From positions 124,001 through 188,000 of the forward strand of contig NZ_FZOY01000002.1 of assembly GCF_900188335.1 (NCBI RefSeq): 64,000 bases of DNA. The letters are read 5' to 3'. Numbering within the stretch: the stretch's first letter is position 1; every line of letters begins with the position of its first letter. This DNA comes from Tropicimonas sediminicola (lineage in GTDB: Bacteria > Pseudomonadota > Alphaproteobacteria > Rhodobacterales > Rhodobacteraceae). Under the pieces are notes generated by a model, which searched no databases, was not told the DNA's origin, and worked only from the letters and a program-made list of their open reading frames with translations. A program made the position numbers and the translations under genes. Of this stretch, positions 1 through 8,817 are shown piece by piece.

Positions 1-1000
1 GGTGATCGTGGCCGTGCACGTCCGGGTTGTCCTCGTGCCAGAGCTGGTGGGCGATCTGCTTGGCCTCGGCGTCCACCAGGGTCGGCGGCAGCTCGAAGGA
101 AACCAGGTCGTCCAGCTTGTCCAGCAGGCTGCGCTTCATCACGGCGCGGGCGGCACCGGCGTATTCGGCTTCGAGCCGCTCGCGGATCTGGTCCTTCAGC
201 GCGTCCAGGCTCTCGGAGCCGAACTGCTTGGCGAAGTCATCGTCCAGCACGGGCGCGGCGGGTGCCTTGATCGCCTTGATGGTGCAAGTGAACTCGGCGG
301 CCTTGCCGGCCAGGTGCGACGCGCCGTATTCCTCGGGGAAGGACACCTCGACGACCTTCTCGTCGCCGACCTTCACGCCAACCAGCTGCTCTTCGAAGCC
401 GGGGATGAACTGGCCGGAGCCGAGCTCCAGCGGGAAGTCCTCGGCGGAGCCGCCTTCGAACGCCTCGCCATCGACGCGGCCGACGAAATCCATCGTCACC
501 TGGTCGCCGGACTCGGCGGCCTCGCCATCGGCGCGGTCCTCGAAGTTCTTCGCCTGCTCGGCCAGGCCGGACAGAGCCTCCTCGACGGCCTCGTCGTCAG
601 CCTTCACCACCATCTTCTCGAGGGTCAGGGTCGACAGGTCGGGCTGCTCGATCTCGGGCAGCTTCTCGTAGGCCATGGAGACGACGACGTCGTCGCCCTC
701 TTTCCAGTTCTCGCCTTCCATCTTGATCTCGGGCTGCATGGCCGGACGGTCGCCGCTCTGCTCGAGCTGCTCGCTCACCGCGCCGTCGACGGCCTCCTGC
801 ATGGCCTCGCCCAGCAGCTGGGTGCCGAACTTCTTCTTGAGCAGCGCCATCGGCACCTTGCCCTTCCGAAAACCTTTCATTTCGATCTCGGGCTGGGCCT
901 CGGTCAGCTTCTCGTTGACCTTGGATTCCAGTTCGTCGGCGGTGATCGTGATCTGATACCCGCGCTTGAGGCCTTCGTTCAGGGTCTCGGTGACCTGCAT
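1..1000 (-). CDS. tig: Trigger factor, ribosome-associated chaperone (C-terminus cut by window edge)
   Basis: Read on the minus strand from the ATG at 1000, the protein begins [19 protein letters not shown]. The trigger-factor ribosome-docking signature GFRKGKVP lies near residue 45, and a central FKBP-type prolyl isomerase domain follows (for example [14 protein letters not shown]). The part seen is about 333 residues; the family usually has about 440, so roughly the last quarter of the C-terminal chaperone domain lies outside the window. The protein binds the ribosome near the exit tunnel and shields nascent chains in the cytoplasm. It is preceded by tRNA-Leu on the same strand. The long open frames on the opposite strand here are arginine- and serine-rich shadows. 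Confidence 0.95.
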   Translation of the reverse strand, partial: MQVTETLNEGLKRGYQITITADELESKVNEKLTEAQPEIEMKGFRKGKVPMALLKKKFGTQLLGEAMQEAVDGAVSEQLEQSGDRPAMQPEIKMEGENWKEGDDVVVSMAYEKLPEIEQPDLSTLTLEKMVVKADDEAVEEALSGLAEQAKNFEDRADGEAAESGDQVTMDFVGRVDGEAFEGGSAEDFPLELGSGQFIPGFEEQLVGVKVGDEKVVEVSFPEEYGASHLAGKAAEFTCTIKAIKAPAAPVLDDDFAKQFGSESLDALKDQIRERLEAEYAGAARAVMKRSLLDKLDDLVSFELPPTLVDAEAKQIAHQLWHEDNPDVHGHDH

Positions 1001-1137
1001 GGCTCTTCTCTTTCCTTCTCACATTGGTGTCACCCGCAGCGCCACCGGGACCTCCGTTCGGCGGGGGCGATCTCTGCGATCCCCTGCCGTCCGGTCTCGC
1101 GACCCCAGCGATACGGGCGTTTCGTCCAGAACGCCTT

Positions 1138-1222
1138 TGGTGCGGATGAAGGGACTCGAACCCCCACGCCTTGCGGCGCCAGAACCTAAATCTGGTGCGT
1201 CTACCAGTTCCGCCACATCCGC
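1138..1222 (-). tRNA. tRNA-Leu (anticodon UAG)
   Basis: On the minus strand the acceptor stem GCGGATG pairs with CATCCGC, followed by discriminator A and an encoded CCA. The anticodon arm is CCAGA-TTTAGGT-TCTGG, giving anticodon TAG. A long variable arm (GCGCCGCAAGGCGT) is present as expected for class II tRNA-Leu, and the T arm reads GGGGGTTCGAGTCCC. The length is 85 nt including CCA. It lies upstream of tig on the same strand. Confidence 0.95.
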
Positions 1223-1435
1223 CTTGAAACCGGAACGACTGCGGGCCCTTGTCAGCGCCGCAGCCGCCCGTTCCAAATTCGCGCCCTTCTAGCAAGGGTG
1301 TCGGCCAGATGCGAGGATAAAAAACATCCTTGCAACGGTTGCGCGAAATCCTTCGCCTGACCTAGCGGCAAAGCCTCCACGGCACTAGAATCGCTCGAAA
1401 AACACGTGTCAGGCAAAGACAGATCGGGCGGAAAC

Positions 1436-1909
1436 ATGAACTTCTCATTCCTTGGCGGGTCGGCCGCGCGCAACTTGCCGCCCCCGCCGCAGGCGGCTGC
1501 GGGACTCGAAACCGGCATTACCGGATCGATCCCGCTCTACACGTTCGACGGCGCGGTGCTGGCCGAATACCTCGAGCCTGGCGACCGCATCATCGCCCGT
1601 GGACGCGGCTCCGCGCTGCTTCGTGCCCTGCACGTGGTCGAGCACCACAGCCCCATGGTCCGGATCGCCCCGACCACGCTCGGCCGCGCCCGCCCGGAAA
1701 ACTTCGTGCTCCTGCCACCCGACCAGCGGGTTGTGCTCCGCCGGGCCGTCGGCGCCCCCTGCGACGGGATATTCGCGGCGCGCGCGCTGGTCGATGGCGA
1801 GAACGTCAAGTGGCACGAGCCGAAGCGGCCGGTCCGGCTGGTTCACCTGGTGTTCGACACGCCCCAGATCGTCCACGCCGGCGGGCTCGAACTGGAGGTC
1901 GGCATCTAA
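1436..1909 (+). CDS. Small Hint-like (hedgehog/intein-type) domain protein
   Basis: This 157-residue protein has a segment around residues 28-110 that resembles the Hint domain proteins abundant in Roseobacters: an LEPGDRIIAR turn, an ALHVVEHHSPMVRI strand pair and a LLPPDQRVVL segment. The usual Hint start, a nucleophilic Cys in a CFTPGT-like motif, is not present; the equivalent position reads GSIPLYTFDG, so autocatalytic cleavage is unlikely. The start at ATG 1436 is chosen because GGGCGGA lies just upstream; a GTG at 1406 would add ten residues. The cellular role is unknown. It stands alone between tRNA-Leu and the CorC-like gene. Confidence 0.65.
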   Translation: MNFSFLGGSAARNLPPPPQAAAGLETGITGSIPLYTFDGAVLAEYLEPGDRIIARGRGSALLRALHVVEHHSPMVRIAPTTLGRARPENFVLLPPDQRVVLRRAVGAPCDGIFAARALVDGENVKWHEPKRPVRLVHLVFDTPQIVHAGGLELEVGI

Positions 1910-1984
1910 GCCGCAGCCGCATCCCTTGCGACCGGGGCCGGATGCGCTCATATGATGGCGCTGCCCCCTCCCTGAGAGTTACAG

Positions 1985-3286
1985 ATGGATACCGCCACCA
2001 CACTCGACGTCACCTTCTGGATCACCGCAGGTGCGATCTTCGTCCTGCTGATCCTGTCCGGCTTCTTCTCCGGCTCCGAGACCGCGCTGACCGCCGCCTC
2101 CCGCGGCCGGCTGCATTCCATGGCCGACAAGGGAAGCAAGGGCGCCAAGGCGGCGCTGACCCTGAAAGAAGACAGCGAGCGGCTGATCGGCGGCATCCTG
2201 CTAGGCAACAACCTCGTCAACATCCTGGCGACCTCGCTGGCCACGGCCACCTTCACCCGCGCCTTCGGCGACGGCGGCATCGCGCTCGCGACGCTGGTCA
2301 TGACCCTCCTCGTGCTGATCTTCTCCGAGGTGCTGCCAAAGACCTACTCGATCAACGACCCGGAACGCGCGGCCGAACGCAGCGCCCCGCTGATCTCGCC
2401 GATCATCACGCTGCTTTCGCCTGCCGTGAGCGCGGTGCGCGTCATCGTGCGCGGCGTGCTGCGGCTTTTCGGGATGCGCGTCGATCCGGATTCGATGCTG
2501 AGCGTCCGCGAGGAGATCGTGGGCGCGCTGGCGATCGGCCATTCCGAAGGCGTGGTCCACAAGGAGGATCGCGACCGCCTGCTCGGCGCGCTCGACCTCG
2601 GCGACCGCATGGTCGAGGAGATCATGCTGCATCGCTCCCAGATCGAGATGATCGACGCGGAGGCCGAACCCGAGACGATCGTGAGCCAGGTGCTGGCCTC
2701 GGCCTACACCCGCCTGCCCGTCTATCGCGGCGAGCAGGAGAACATCGTCGGCGTGATCCACGCCAAGGACCTGCTCCGGGCGCTCGAAAAGCTGATCCGC
2801 GACTCCGGCTCCTTCGACAACGCGCTGGCCAAGTTCGACGTGATGACCATCGCCAAGGCGCCCTACTTCGTGCCCGAGACCACCACGCTCGACGACCAGA
2901 TGCGCCAGTTCCTGCGCCGTCACACCCACTTCGCGCTCGTCGTCGACGAATACGGCGCGCTGGAGGGGCTGATCACGCTGGAGGATATCCTCGAGGAGAT
3001 CGTGGGCGAGATCACCGACGAGTTCGACGTCGATGCCGAACACCCGATCCGCCGCACGGAAAGCGGCGACTTCCTCGTCGACGGCGCCATGACGATCCGC
3101 GACCTCAACCGCGCCAAGGACTGGAACCTGCCCGACGAGGAAGCCAACACCGTGGCCGGCCTCGTGATCCACGAGGCCCAGACCATCCCAACCCAGGGGC
3201 AGGTCTTCTCGTTCCACGGCTTCCGCTTCGAAGTGGTGGCGCGCGAGCAGAACCGGCTGACCCGGCTCAAGATCCGCAAGCTCTGA
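1985..3286 (+). CDS. HlyC/CorC (TlyC) family membrane protein with CNNM and CBS domains
   Basis: The 433-residue protein has an N-terminal DUF21/CNNM membrane domain (residues about 10-190, at least three hydrophobic segments, with the SGFFSGSETALTAA and SEVLPKTY signatures). A CBS pair follows (about 210-335, with VYRGEQENIVGVIHAKDLL and VVDEYGALEGLITLEDILEEIVGEI), then a C-terminal CorC_HlyC transporter-associated domain. Family members act in Mg2+/Co2+ efflux or homeostasis at the inner membrane; old annotations call them hemolysins. GAGAG lies upstream of the ATG. A hairpin follows the stop codon. It appears to be transcribed alone. Confidence 0.9.
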   Translation: MDTATTLDVTFWITAGAIFVLLILSGFFSGSETALTAASRGRLHSMADKGSKGAKAALTLKEDSERLIGGILLGNNLVNILATSLATATFTRAFGDGGIALATLVMTLLVLIFSEVLPKTYSINDPERAAERSAPLISPIITLLSPAVSAVRVIVRGVLRLFGMRVDPDSMLSVREEIVGALAIGHSEGVVHKEDRDRLLGALDLGDRMVEEIMLHRSQIEMIDAEAEPETIVSQVLASAYTRLPVYRGEQENIVGVIHAKDLLRALEKLIRDSGSFDNALAKFDVMTIAKAPYFVPETTTLDDQMRQFLRRHTHFALVVDEYGALEGLITLEDILEEIVGEITDEFDVDAEHPIRRTESGDFLVDGAMTIRDLNRAKDWNLPDEEANTVAGLVIHEAQTIPTQGQVFSFHGFRFEVVAREQNRLTRLKIRKL

Positions 3287-3299
3287 GAGCGACCTAGCC

Positions 3300-3327
3300 A
3301 TGGGGCGCGGCTCCGCCCTGCCCCATT
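3300..3327 (+). terminator. Probable terminator hairpin after the CorC-like gene
   Basis: ATGGGGC pairs with GCCCCAT around an inner GCGG-CTCC-CCGC fold. The tail is only ATTCTCT, so the U-tract is weak. It sits 13 bp after the stop codon. Confidence 0.4.
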
Positions 3328-3329
3328 CT

Positions 3330-3683
3330 CTACGTTCCGCCAAAGCAGGTGCCGAAGTGCCCGGCCCCGGCCATCCGGATCCGGGCATCCTCCTTGCAGG
3401 CAGCCCTGCGTTCCTCCGGTACCAGGGTTGGCCCGCCCGCCTTGACGGCCTCGGCATAGTCGGGTGTCTCGTAGCCGATGATGTTACCGTCCGGGCGGAA
3501 AAAAACCGTCGTCTCCAGCACCGGCGACGGGTCCTTGCCGGCGCGGGCAAAGGCATGGCTCGCGATCTCGAAGGAGCGCTGATCGACATAGGTTGATCGG
3601 AATCCCACGGCGTCGACGCTCTCGATGGTCAGGTTGATGCCGACCTCTTGGAGATCCACCTGCCGGATCTCCGCAACCGTCGC
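3330..3683 (-). pseudogene. C-terminal remnant of a peptide ABC-transporter substrate-binding protein
   Basis: The minus-strand frame from a stop at 3684-3686 down to a stop at 3330 encodes about 117 residues. They match the C-terminal lobe of family 5 (DppA/OppA) binding proteins: VDLQEVGINLTIESVDAVGF, then a Y-x-x-RSFEIASHAF segment, RPDGNIIGYETPDY and a final cysteine-bearing tail. Whole proteins are 500-600 residues. No signal peptide, no N-terminal lobe and no transporter permeases lie nearby, and the frame is closed just upstream. I call it a decayed gene. The GTG at 3659 could start a short product, but nothing suggests it is functional. Confidence 0.6.
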
Positions 3684-4196
3684 CTATTCCGTGGGGACCT
3701 CCGCTGGCCGAACGGGACACGGTCAGGCTCCGGGATCTGCTCGACTTCCCACAGAGGATGCCGGATCAAGTCCGAACCGACAGGATCGTGGGGTGAAACC
3801 GGACCAGCAATTGCCCTAGCGGCATTCGGGCATCGTCAAGCGCCGGGTCAGCTGGGAAAGCCCCCGTCGCACGCGACCTGCTCCAGATGCTGGGGGAAAG
3901 CTCCGCGAAAACCCGCGCCTGTGACGCCGGTCGGGGCCTGACGGGCGGTTCACGGGCAACAGGCAACCCGCCGCCTCGCCCGGTTCGGGCCGGATACAGG
4001 TTGAACCTGCGGCATCGCCGCCGGCTCTTGCCCGAATGACGTGATCTGATAGCCTCCCCGGGAGATCTCAAGGAAATCAGCATTTTCCGGCAGGACGGGC
4101 GCCTACCGCCGTTGCGATATCCGCGTCCGGATGCCAGCAGGAGGGCCGGACAGTGACGGAGACAGACGCACTCCCTGCCCTGACACGGGCAAGCAC
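3684..4196. other. Intergenic region, no gene supported
   Basis: This spacer of about 510 bp has short open frames on both strands. Their residue composition looks like shadow reading (Arg, Pro and Ser rich) and none has a ribosome binding site. It may hold further decayed sequence from the adjacent binding-protein remnant and the promoter of the flippase gene. I see no RNA gene, repeat or clear terminator. Confidence 0.4.
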
Positions 4197-5600
4197 ATGA
4201 GCCAACGCCCCATGACGAAGCGCCTCATCGGCTACGGTGCCGCCAGGGGCGCCGTCGATGCGCTCACATCGGTCCGCGGCATCGCGCTGGCATCGATCCT
4301 CGGCGCGGAGAGCTTCGGCGTGTGGCTCCTGTTCAGGATCTTCCTGCGCTACCTGTCCTTTGCCGGCCTCGGAATGCAGCGCGGCCTCGAGTTCAGCGTT
4401 GCCAGCGAGCGGGATCCCGAGGGCTGGGGCAAGGCGGGTGTCGCGCTGGTGCTGGCGATCTTCGTCCCCCTCGGGCTTCTCGCCTTGCTGGCCGGGATGC
4501 TCTGGAACGACGGCCCGGTGGCCACAGCCCTGCTGGCGGTCGGCGCCATGATCCTCGTCAACCGTCTGTGGATCCTCGGAAGCACCTACCTGCGCGGTGC
4601 CGGCGCCTTGCGAGACCTCGCGCGGCTTGAGGTCATCGTCGGGCTTCTGCAAGCGGTGCTGGTCGTGCTGCTGGCATTCTGGTTCGGCCTTCCCGGCACC
4701 TTCGCGGGAATGTTCGCCGGCTTCCTCGCCGGTGCGCTCCTTTTCTTTGCCGGGCGTCCTCTCCCCCCCGTCTGGGACGGGCAACGTGCCGCTGCAATGA
4801 TCCGGATCGGATTTCCCGTGACGCTGTCGGGATTGCTGCTGGCGAGTTTCAGCTTCTCGGACAGGCTGGTCGTCGGGGCCTTTCTCGGCGTAAAGGCGCT
4901 CGGCCTCTACGGCTTTGCTATCGCCGCAGCAGAGATTGGGCAGAACCTCGCCAACGTGACGCGGACGGTCGTGTTGCCCGACATCTATCGCCGCACGGAT
5001 ACGGCAGGCGGTGGCGCTGCCGACGCCGGACAGATGCACCGCGTTCTGACCGGGTTCTCGATCTACGTTCCGATCATCTGCGGGTATTTCGCGGTGATGA
5101 TCGGCCCGGCCGTCAGCGCGGTGGCGCCCGAGTTCAACGACGCCATCCCGGTTACCCGAACCTACCTGTTCGTCGCCGCCCTGCATGGCCTGTCGATTCT
5201 TGCGACCCTTGGCGTCGTCGCACGGGGGCAGCAGGCGCTGCTCCCAATCCTGAGCCTCGCCGGGATCGCCCTGAATGTCGCGCTGTCCTATGCGCTGCTG
5301 CAGCGGGGCGGCGGGCTCAGCGAGGTCGCGGTGGCCGCGCTGATCTCCCACAGCCTGCATGCCTGCGCGATCATGGTTCTGGTCTCGGACAACCATCGCC
5401 GCTCATTGGCGGCGCTTCAGGCGGTAAAGATCCTGTTTCCGGTGTTCTGGTGCCTGGCCGCCGTCCACCTGGTGCTGTGGCTGGTGCCCACCACGTCGTT
5501 CGGCACATTCGCGGCGGCGATGGTGTGCTTCACCCTGGCCATCGCACCGCTCGCCCTGTCGCTCCGCAGTGGAGGGCCCGCTCGGGGGCCGAGACGCTAG
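4197..5600 (+). CDS. Polysaccharide flippase / oligosaccharide transporter of the MOP (Wzx-like) superfamily
   Basis: The 467-residue integral membrane protein has about 12 hydrophobic segments. It begins RLIGYGAARGAVDALTSVRG and contains FSDRLVVGAFLGVKALGLYG, which is typical of the polysaccharide-biosynthesis (RfbX/Wzx) family. Members translocate lipid-linked oligosaccharides across the inner membrane. ATG 4197 (MSQRPM) is preferred; an upstream ATG at 4131 adds 22 polar residues without a membrane segment, and ATG 4212 is also possible. The last codon overlaps, tail to tail, the stop of the tctB gene on the other strand. The ATP-grasp and DegT genes beyond the tct operon suggest a surface-glycan context. 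Confidence 0.8.
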   Translation: MSQRPMTKRLIGYGAARGAVDALTSVRGIALASILGAESFGVWLLFRIFLRYLSFAGLGMQRGLEFSVASERDPEGWGKAGVALVLAIFVPLGLLALLAGMLWNDGPVATALLAVGAMILVNRLWILGSTYLRGAGALRDLARLEVIVGLLQAVLVVLLAFWFGLPGTFAGMFAGFLAGALLFFAGRPLPPVWDGQRAAAMIRIGFPVTLSGLLLASFSFSDRLVVGAFLGVKALGLYGFAIAAAEIGQNLANVTRTVVLPDIYRRTDTAGGGAADAGQMHRVLTGFSIYVPIICGYFAVMIGPAVSAVAPEFNDAIPVTRTYLFVAALHGLSILATLGVVARGQQALLPILSLAGIALNVALSYALLQRGGGLSEVAVAALISHSLHACAIMVLVSDNHRRSLAALQAVKILFPVFWCLAAVHLVLWLVPTTSFGTFAAAMVCFTLAIAPLALSLRSGGPARGPRR

Positions 5601-5998
5601 AACAACGGCGGGTGGGCGAGCCCCCCCGGAATGGCAACCCGCAGCAGGGCAAAGACCCCGACGGCGACAACGAGGCTCATCGCCCACCCCGCCCGCGCCC
5701 AGTAGCGGAACGCCAGAAGCAGGAAGACAGGGATCGCGACAACGCCGTCGATGAACTGGCAGAGAGCGACGAACCCCAGGAACCAGGCAAGGGCGCCGGG
5801 GTTGGTCCAACCCATCCGAATGGACTCCTTGGCCCGGATTTCGCGCAGAAGCTCCCAGGCCAGCAATCCGAAGGTCGGAATCACAACGATCATCGGCGCC
5901 CGCCGGGTTTCCGCCGGCAGGTCGACCGCCAGCAGGAAGAAACCCAACGCCGCAGCCATCATCAGCATGATGAAGGCCAGATGACCGCTCAGCCTCAT
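5597..5998 (-). CDS. tctB: TTT transporter small membrane subunit TctB (first copy)
   Basis: The 133-residue protein has four hydrophobic segments (near residues 5-25, 35-50, 68-95 and 105-122), the size and topology of TctB. It is the small membrane subunit of a tripartite tricarboxylate transporter, which uses an ion gradient to import carboxylates delivered by periplasmic TctC. Its ATG overlaps the tctA stop by 4 nt (ATGA), so the two are translationally coupled. It is the last gene of the tctC-tctA-tctB operon; most TTT operons, including the second one here, run tctC-tctB-tctA. Confidence 0.85.
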   Translation of the reverse strand: MRLSGHLAFIMLMMAAALGFFLLAVDLPAETRRAPMIVVIPTFGLLAWELLREIRAKESIRMGWTNPGALAWFLGFVALCQFIDGVVAIPVFLLLAFRYWARAGWAMSLVVAVGVFALLRVAIPGGLAHPPLF

Positions 5999-7506
5999 TT
6001 CACCCTCGCGATCGACAGCAGTCGGCGCCTCCCGACAAGCGGCGCGGCGAAGGTCGCGACCAGAAGAAGCAACAGGCACAGCGCCACCGGGCGATCGAGC
6101 AGATCGATGCGCCCGAGCGAAAAGAGCCGCAGCGTCAGGTGCAGGTTGGTCTCGAACATGCCCCCCAGCACGAGGGCGATCACCAGCGGCACGCGGGGCC
6201 AGCGGTAGACCTTGAGCGCATAGCCGAACAGGCCGAAAAATGCCGCAAGGATCAGGTCCTCGGCACGCGCCCGGTTGACCATGGCCGCCACCGCAACAAG
6301 GGCGAGGATCAGCGGCACGAGAAACCGGGTCTGGATGAGAGTGATCCGCGCCAGTTGACCTGAGATCGCCACCCCGAGGATCGATGTCAGCCAGTTCGAG
6401 AAGAACAGCGACCAGACCAGTGCAAAGACCAGCGGAAGCTGGTCGTCGAGCAGCGCCCGGCCCGGGACGATCCCGTGGACCATGAGGGCCGTGAGCAGGA
6501 GCACGGTCCCTTCGCTGCCCGGTATCCCGAAGGCCAGCACGGGGAAGAGCGAGCCGCCATCCTTGGCGTCGCTGGCAGCTTCGGGAGCGATGACACCGCG
6601 AATATCCCCCTTGCCGAACCTCTCCTTGTCCTGCGCGCTCTGGACCGCGTGCCCATAGGCCACGTAGCTCGCGACCGTACCCCCGATCCCCGGCACGATC
6701 CCGACGATCGTCCCGATCGCGGAGCAGCGCAGGGTGAGCCAGCCATGCCTCAGCGGCGCCAAGCACCCTTCGCACACGCTGCCGGAAAGGTCCTCGGACC
6801 TCAGGCGGCCGGAAATCGTGCTTCGATCCGATTGCGACAGGTGGATCGCCTCCGAGATCGCGAAGAGCCCCAGCAGCACCGGGATGATCGGCAGGCCGTC
6901 CACGAGGTAATCCGTCCCCAGCGTGAACCGGTCGGACGCGGACAACGGGCTCGCGCCGATGAACGCGAGCAGCAGCCCCAGCCCCGTCATGGCGATCCCC
7001 TTGGCCGACAGGCCGCCGCTCAGCATGGAGACCATCGACAGGCCCCAGATCGCCAACAACAGGAATTCCGGCGGGCCGAAGGACAGGATCAGCGGCCGCA
7101 TGAACGGCAGGAGCGCCAGAAGCACGAGGACGCCGAAGGTCGAGCCGAGCGCCGAGGACGCGGCGGCGCAGGCGATGGCGGTCCGGGCATTGCCGGCTTC
7201 GGCCATCGGGTGACCGTCGATCAGGGTCGCGGCATTCGGCGCGGATCCCGGCACGTTGAACAGGATCGAGGTGATCGACCCCATGAAGGTCGCCCCTCCC
7301 ACGAAGGCGCCGAAGATCAGGACAATCTGCACCGGATCCCAGGACAGGGTCATGGTGATGGCGATGGCCATCAGGGTGACGCCGTTCAGTCCCGGCAGGA
7401 AGGCAAAGACCATGGACAACAGCGTGCCCGCGATCGGATAGATCAGGTTCGGCCACGCGAAGACGAGCCGCAATCCCTCCAGCGCGGAGTCGAGGATGCC
7501 GTTCAA
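5995..7506 (-). CDS. tctA: TTT transporter large membrane subunit TctA (first copy)
   Basis: The 503-residue, strongly hydrophobic protein has about 11-12 membrane segments and family signatures: LPGLNGVTLMAIAITMTLSW near residue 35, GSAPNAATLIDGHPMAEAG near 95, and GIVPGIGGTVASYVAYGHAV near 250. Length is normal for TctA (about 500). It forms the inner-membrane channel with TctB. It starts 4 nt after the tctC stop and overlaps tctB. The substrate cannot be read from sequence; family substrates include citrate, tartrate, terephthalate and other carboxylates. Confidence 0.92.
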   Translation of the reverse strand: MNGILDSALEGLRLVFAWPNLIYPIAGTLLSMVFAFLPGLNGVTLMAIAITMTLSWDPVQIVLIFGAFVGGATFMGSITSILFNVPGSAPNAATLIDGHPMAEAGNARTAIACAAASSALGSTFGVLVLLALLPFMRPLILSFGPPEFLLLAIWGLSMVSMLSGGLSAKGIAMTGLGLLLAFIGASPLSASDRFTLGTDYLVDGLPIIPVLLGLFAISEAIHLSQSDRSTISGRLRSEDLSGSVCEGCLAPLRHGWLTLRCSAIGTIVGIVPGIGGTVASYVAYGHAVQSAQDKERFGKGDIRGVIAPEAASDAKDGGSLFPVLAFGIPGSEGTVLLLTALMVHGIVPGRALLDDQLPLVFALVWSLFFSNWLTSILGVAISGQLARITLIQTRFLVPLILALVAVAAMVNRARAEDLILAAFFGLFGYALKVYRWPRVPLVIALVLGGMFETNLHLTLRLFSLGRIDLLDRPVALCLLLLLVATFAAPLVGRRRLLSIARVK

Positions 7507-7510
7507 GGGA

Positions 7511-8677
7511 TCACTCGGCCCCTTCGATCAACGCACGGAGATCTGGCAGGAGCGCCTCGGCGGCGGCCAGCCGTTCAGCAGCATCCTGCCCGCGGCCGAC
7601 GTCCAGCGGCCGTCGCGCCTTCTCCGCGGCGGCAAGGAACTCGGGGTCGTTGAGGGCCAGGTCGAGGCGGTCTTCCAGACAGGCCCGCAGCACTTCCGGC
7701 AGGCCCGCCGGCGCCACCACGGTGCGGCCGGCCTCCAGGATCTCCACCAGTGCATCCATCAGCCCGCCCGTGCTCTCGGGATCGTCGCCGGTCGCCACGG
7801 CGCGACGCCGCGCCGCGCCGTCAGGGCCGCCAATGACAGGCACCCCCTCAAGGGCGGGATGGCCGGAGATCGGGGCGGAGGTCACCTGGAGCACGGGCTT
7901 CAACTCGCCGTTCTCGATCGGCGCAATCGCCGATCCCCAGGAGACGTCCATGATATCGAACTCGCCACGCACGAGCCCGAGCACGGCTTCCTTGCTTCCG
8001 TCGTAGCCGGCGAGGAACTCCGCGTTCAGCTTCAGCAGCGTCTTGGCGATGGTGATCGTGAACCAGTCGCCGGACCCCACGCCCGTCACCCCGAACAGCA
8101 GCGGCTCGCTGCCGCCGAGAAACGCCCCGGTCTTATCCACCCGGATGTCGCTTTCGGAGTTGACCACCCAGACGTTCTGGTCCCGCGTCACGCGAGCAAG
8201 CACGGAGAAATCTTCCGTCACGCTCGGCACACCGTCCTGATCGCTCAGTTGCGCCACCAGCAACCCGCTGGCGTTGATGAAGCCGAGCGTCTTGCCGTCC
8301 GGCTCCTCTGCCCGGATCGACTTGACCCCCACCATGCCGCCAGCGCCCGGCATGTTCACGATCGCGATCTCCGCGCCGAGGTGCCGCTCCAGGACCGGCT
8401 CGATCAGCCGTGAGTAGGTGTCGTAACCGCCGCCTGCGGAATAGGGAACGACCCAGCGGATCGTCTCTCCGGCAAGGGCGCTGCAGTCCTCTGCCGCCGC
8501 AGCGCCTGCCGGAACCAAAGCGGCTCCCGTGCACAGCAGACCGGCGGCGGACATCCGGATGGCCTGTAGGACGGTCGGGTGCTGCGGTCGGCCAATCGTG
8601 TCGTCGGGTCCTGCGACCGGTGCTGTGCCGCCTGCGATTGCAGCGTTTCCGACGTTGAATTTCTGCCAAACCATCAT
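7511..8677 (-). CDS. tctC: TTT transporter periplasmic binding protein TctC (first copy)
   Basis: The protein belongs to the Bug/TctC extracytoplasmic receptor family: WVVPYSAGGGYDTYSR early in the mature part, then NMPGAGGMVGVKSI. The start is uncertain. ATG 8677/8674 has an AGGG-containing ribosome site and gives 388 residues, but the hydrophobic signal core (MSAAGLLCTGAALVPAGAAA) begins only at residue 42, so the N-region would be unusually long. ATG 8554 would give a start with no basic residue. Family length is about 320-330, so even the short form is slightly long. It is first gene of its operon and divergent from the ATP-grasp gene. Confidence 0.88.
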   Translation of the reverse strand: MMVWQKFNVGNAAIAGGTAPVAGPDDTIGRPQHPTVLQAIRMSAAGLLCTGAALVPAGAAAAEDCSALAGETIRWVVPYSAGGGYDTYSRLIEPVLERHLGAEIAIVNMPGAGGMVGVKSIRAEEPDGKTLGFINASGLLVAQLSDQDGVPSVTEDFSVLARVTRDQNVWVVNSESDIRVDKTGAFLGGSEPLLFGVTGVGSGDWFTITIAKTLLKLNAEFLAGYDGSKEAVLGLVRGEFDIMDVSWGSAIAPIENGELKPVLQVTSAPISGHPALEGVPVIGGPDGAARRRAVATGDDPESTGGLMDALVEILEAGRTVVAPAGLPEVLRACLEDRLDLALNDPEFLAAAEKARRPLDVGRGQDAAERLAAAEALLPDLRALIEGAE

Positions 8678-8817
8678 GTCACCCTACTCCAAGCACCTTC
8701 CCCCACTTCTACACAAATCGCCGCCGCCTGTCTTGCCTGACGGGCTTTCGATCTGGCACGCTGTCACAGGAGAAAGACATGTAGCGAGTAACGGGGATTG
8801 TCCCGAAAGAGGTTACA

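Noticed and set aside
2-1189. 395-codon open frame on the plus strand
   Set aside because: It lies antisense to trigger factor, which has clear family motifs on the minus strand. The plus frame runs through the tRNA-Leu and has no domain.
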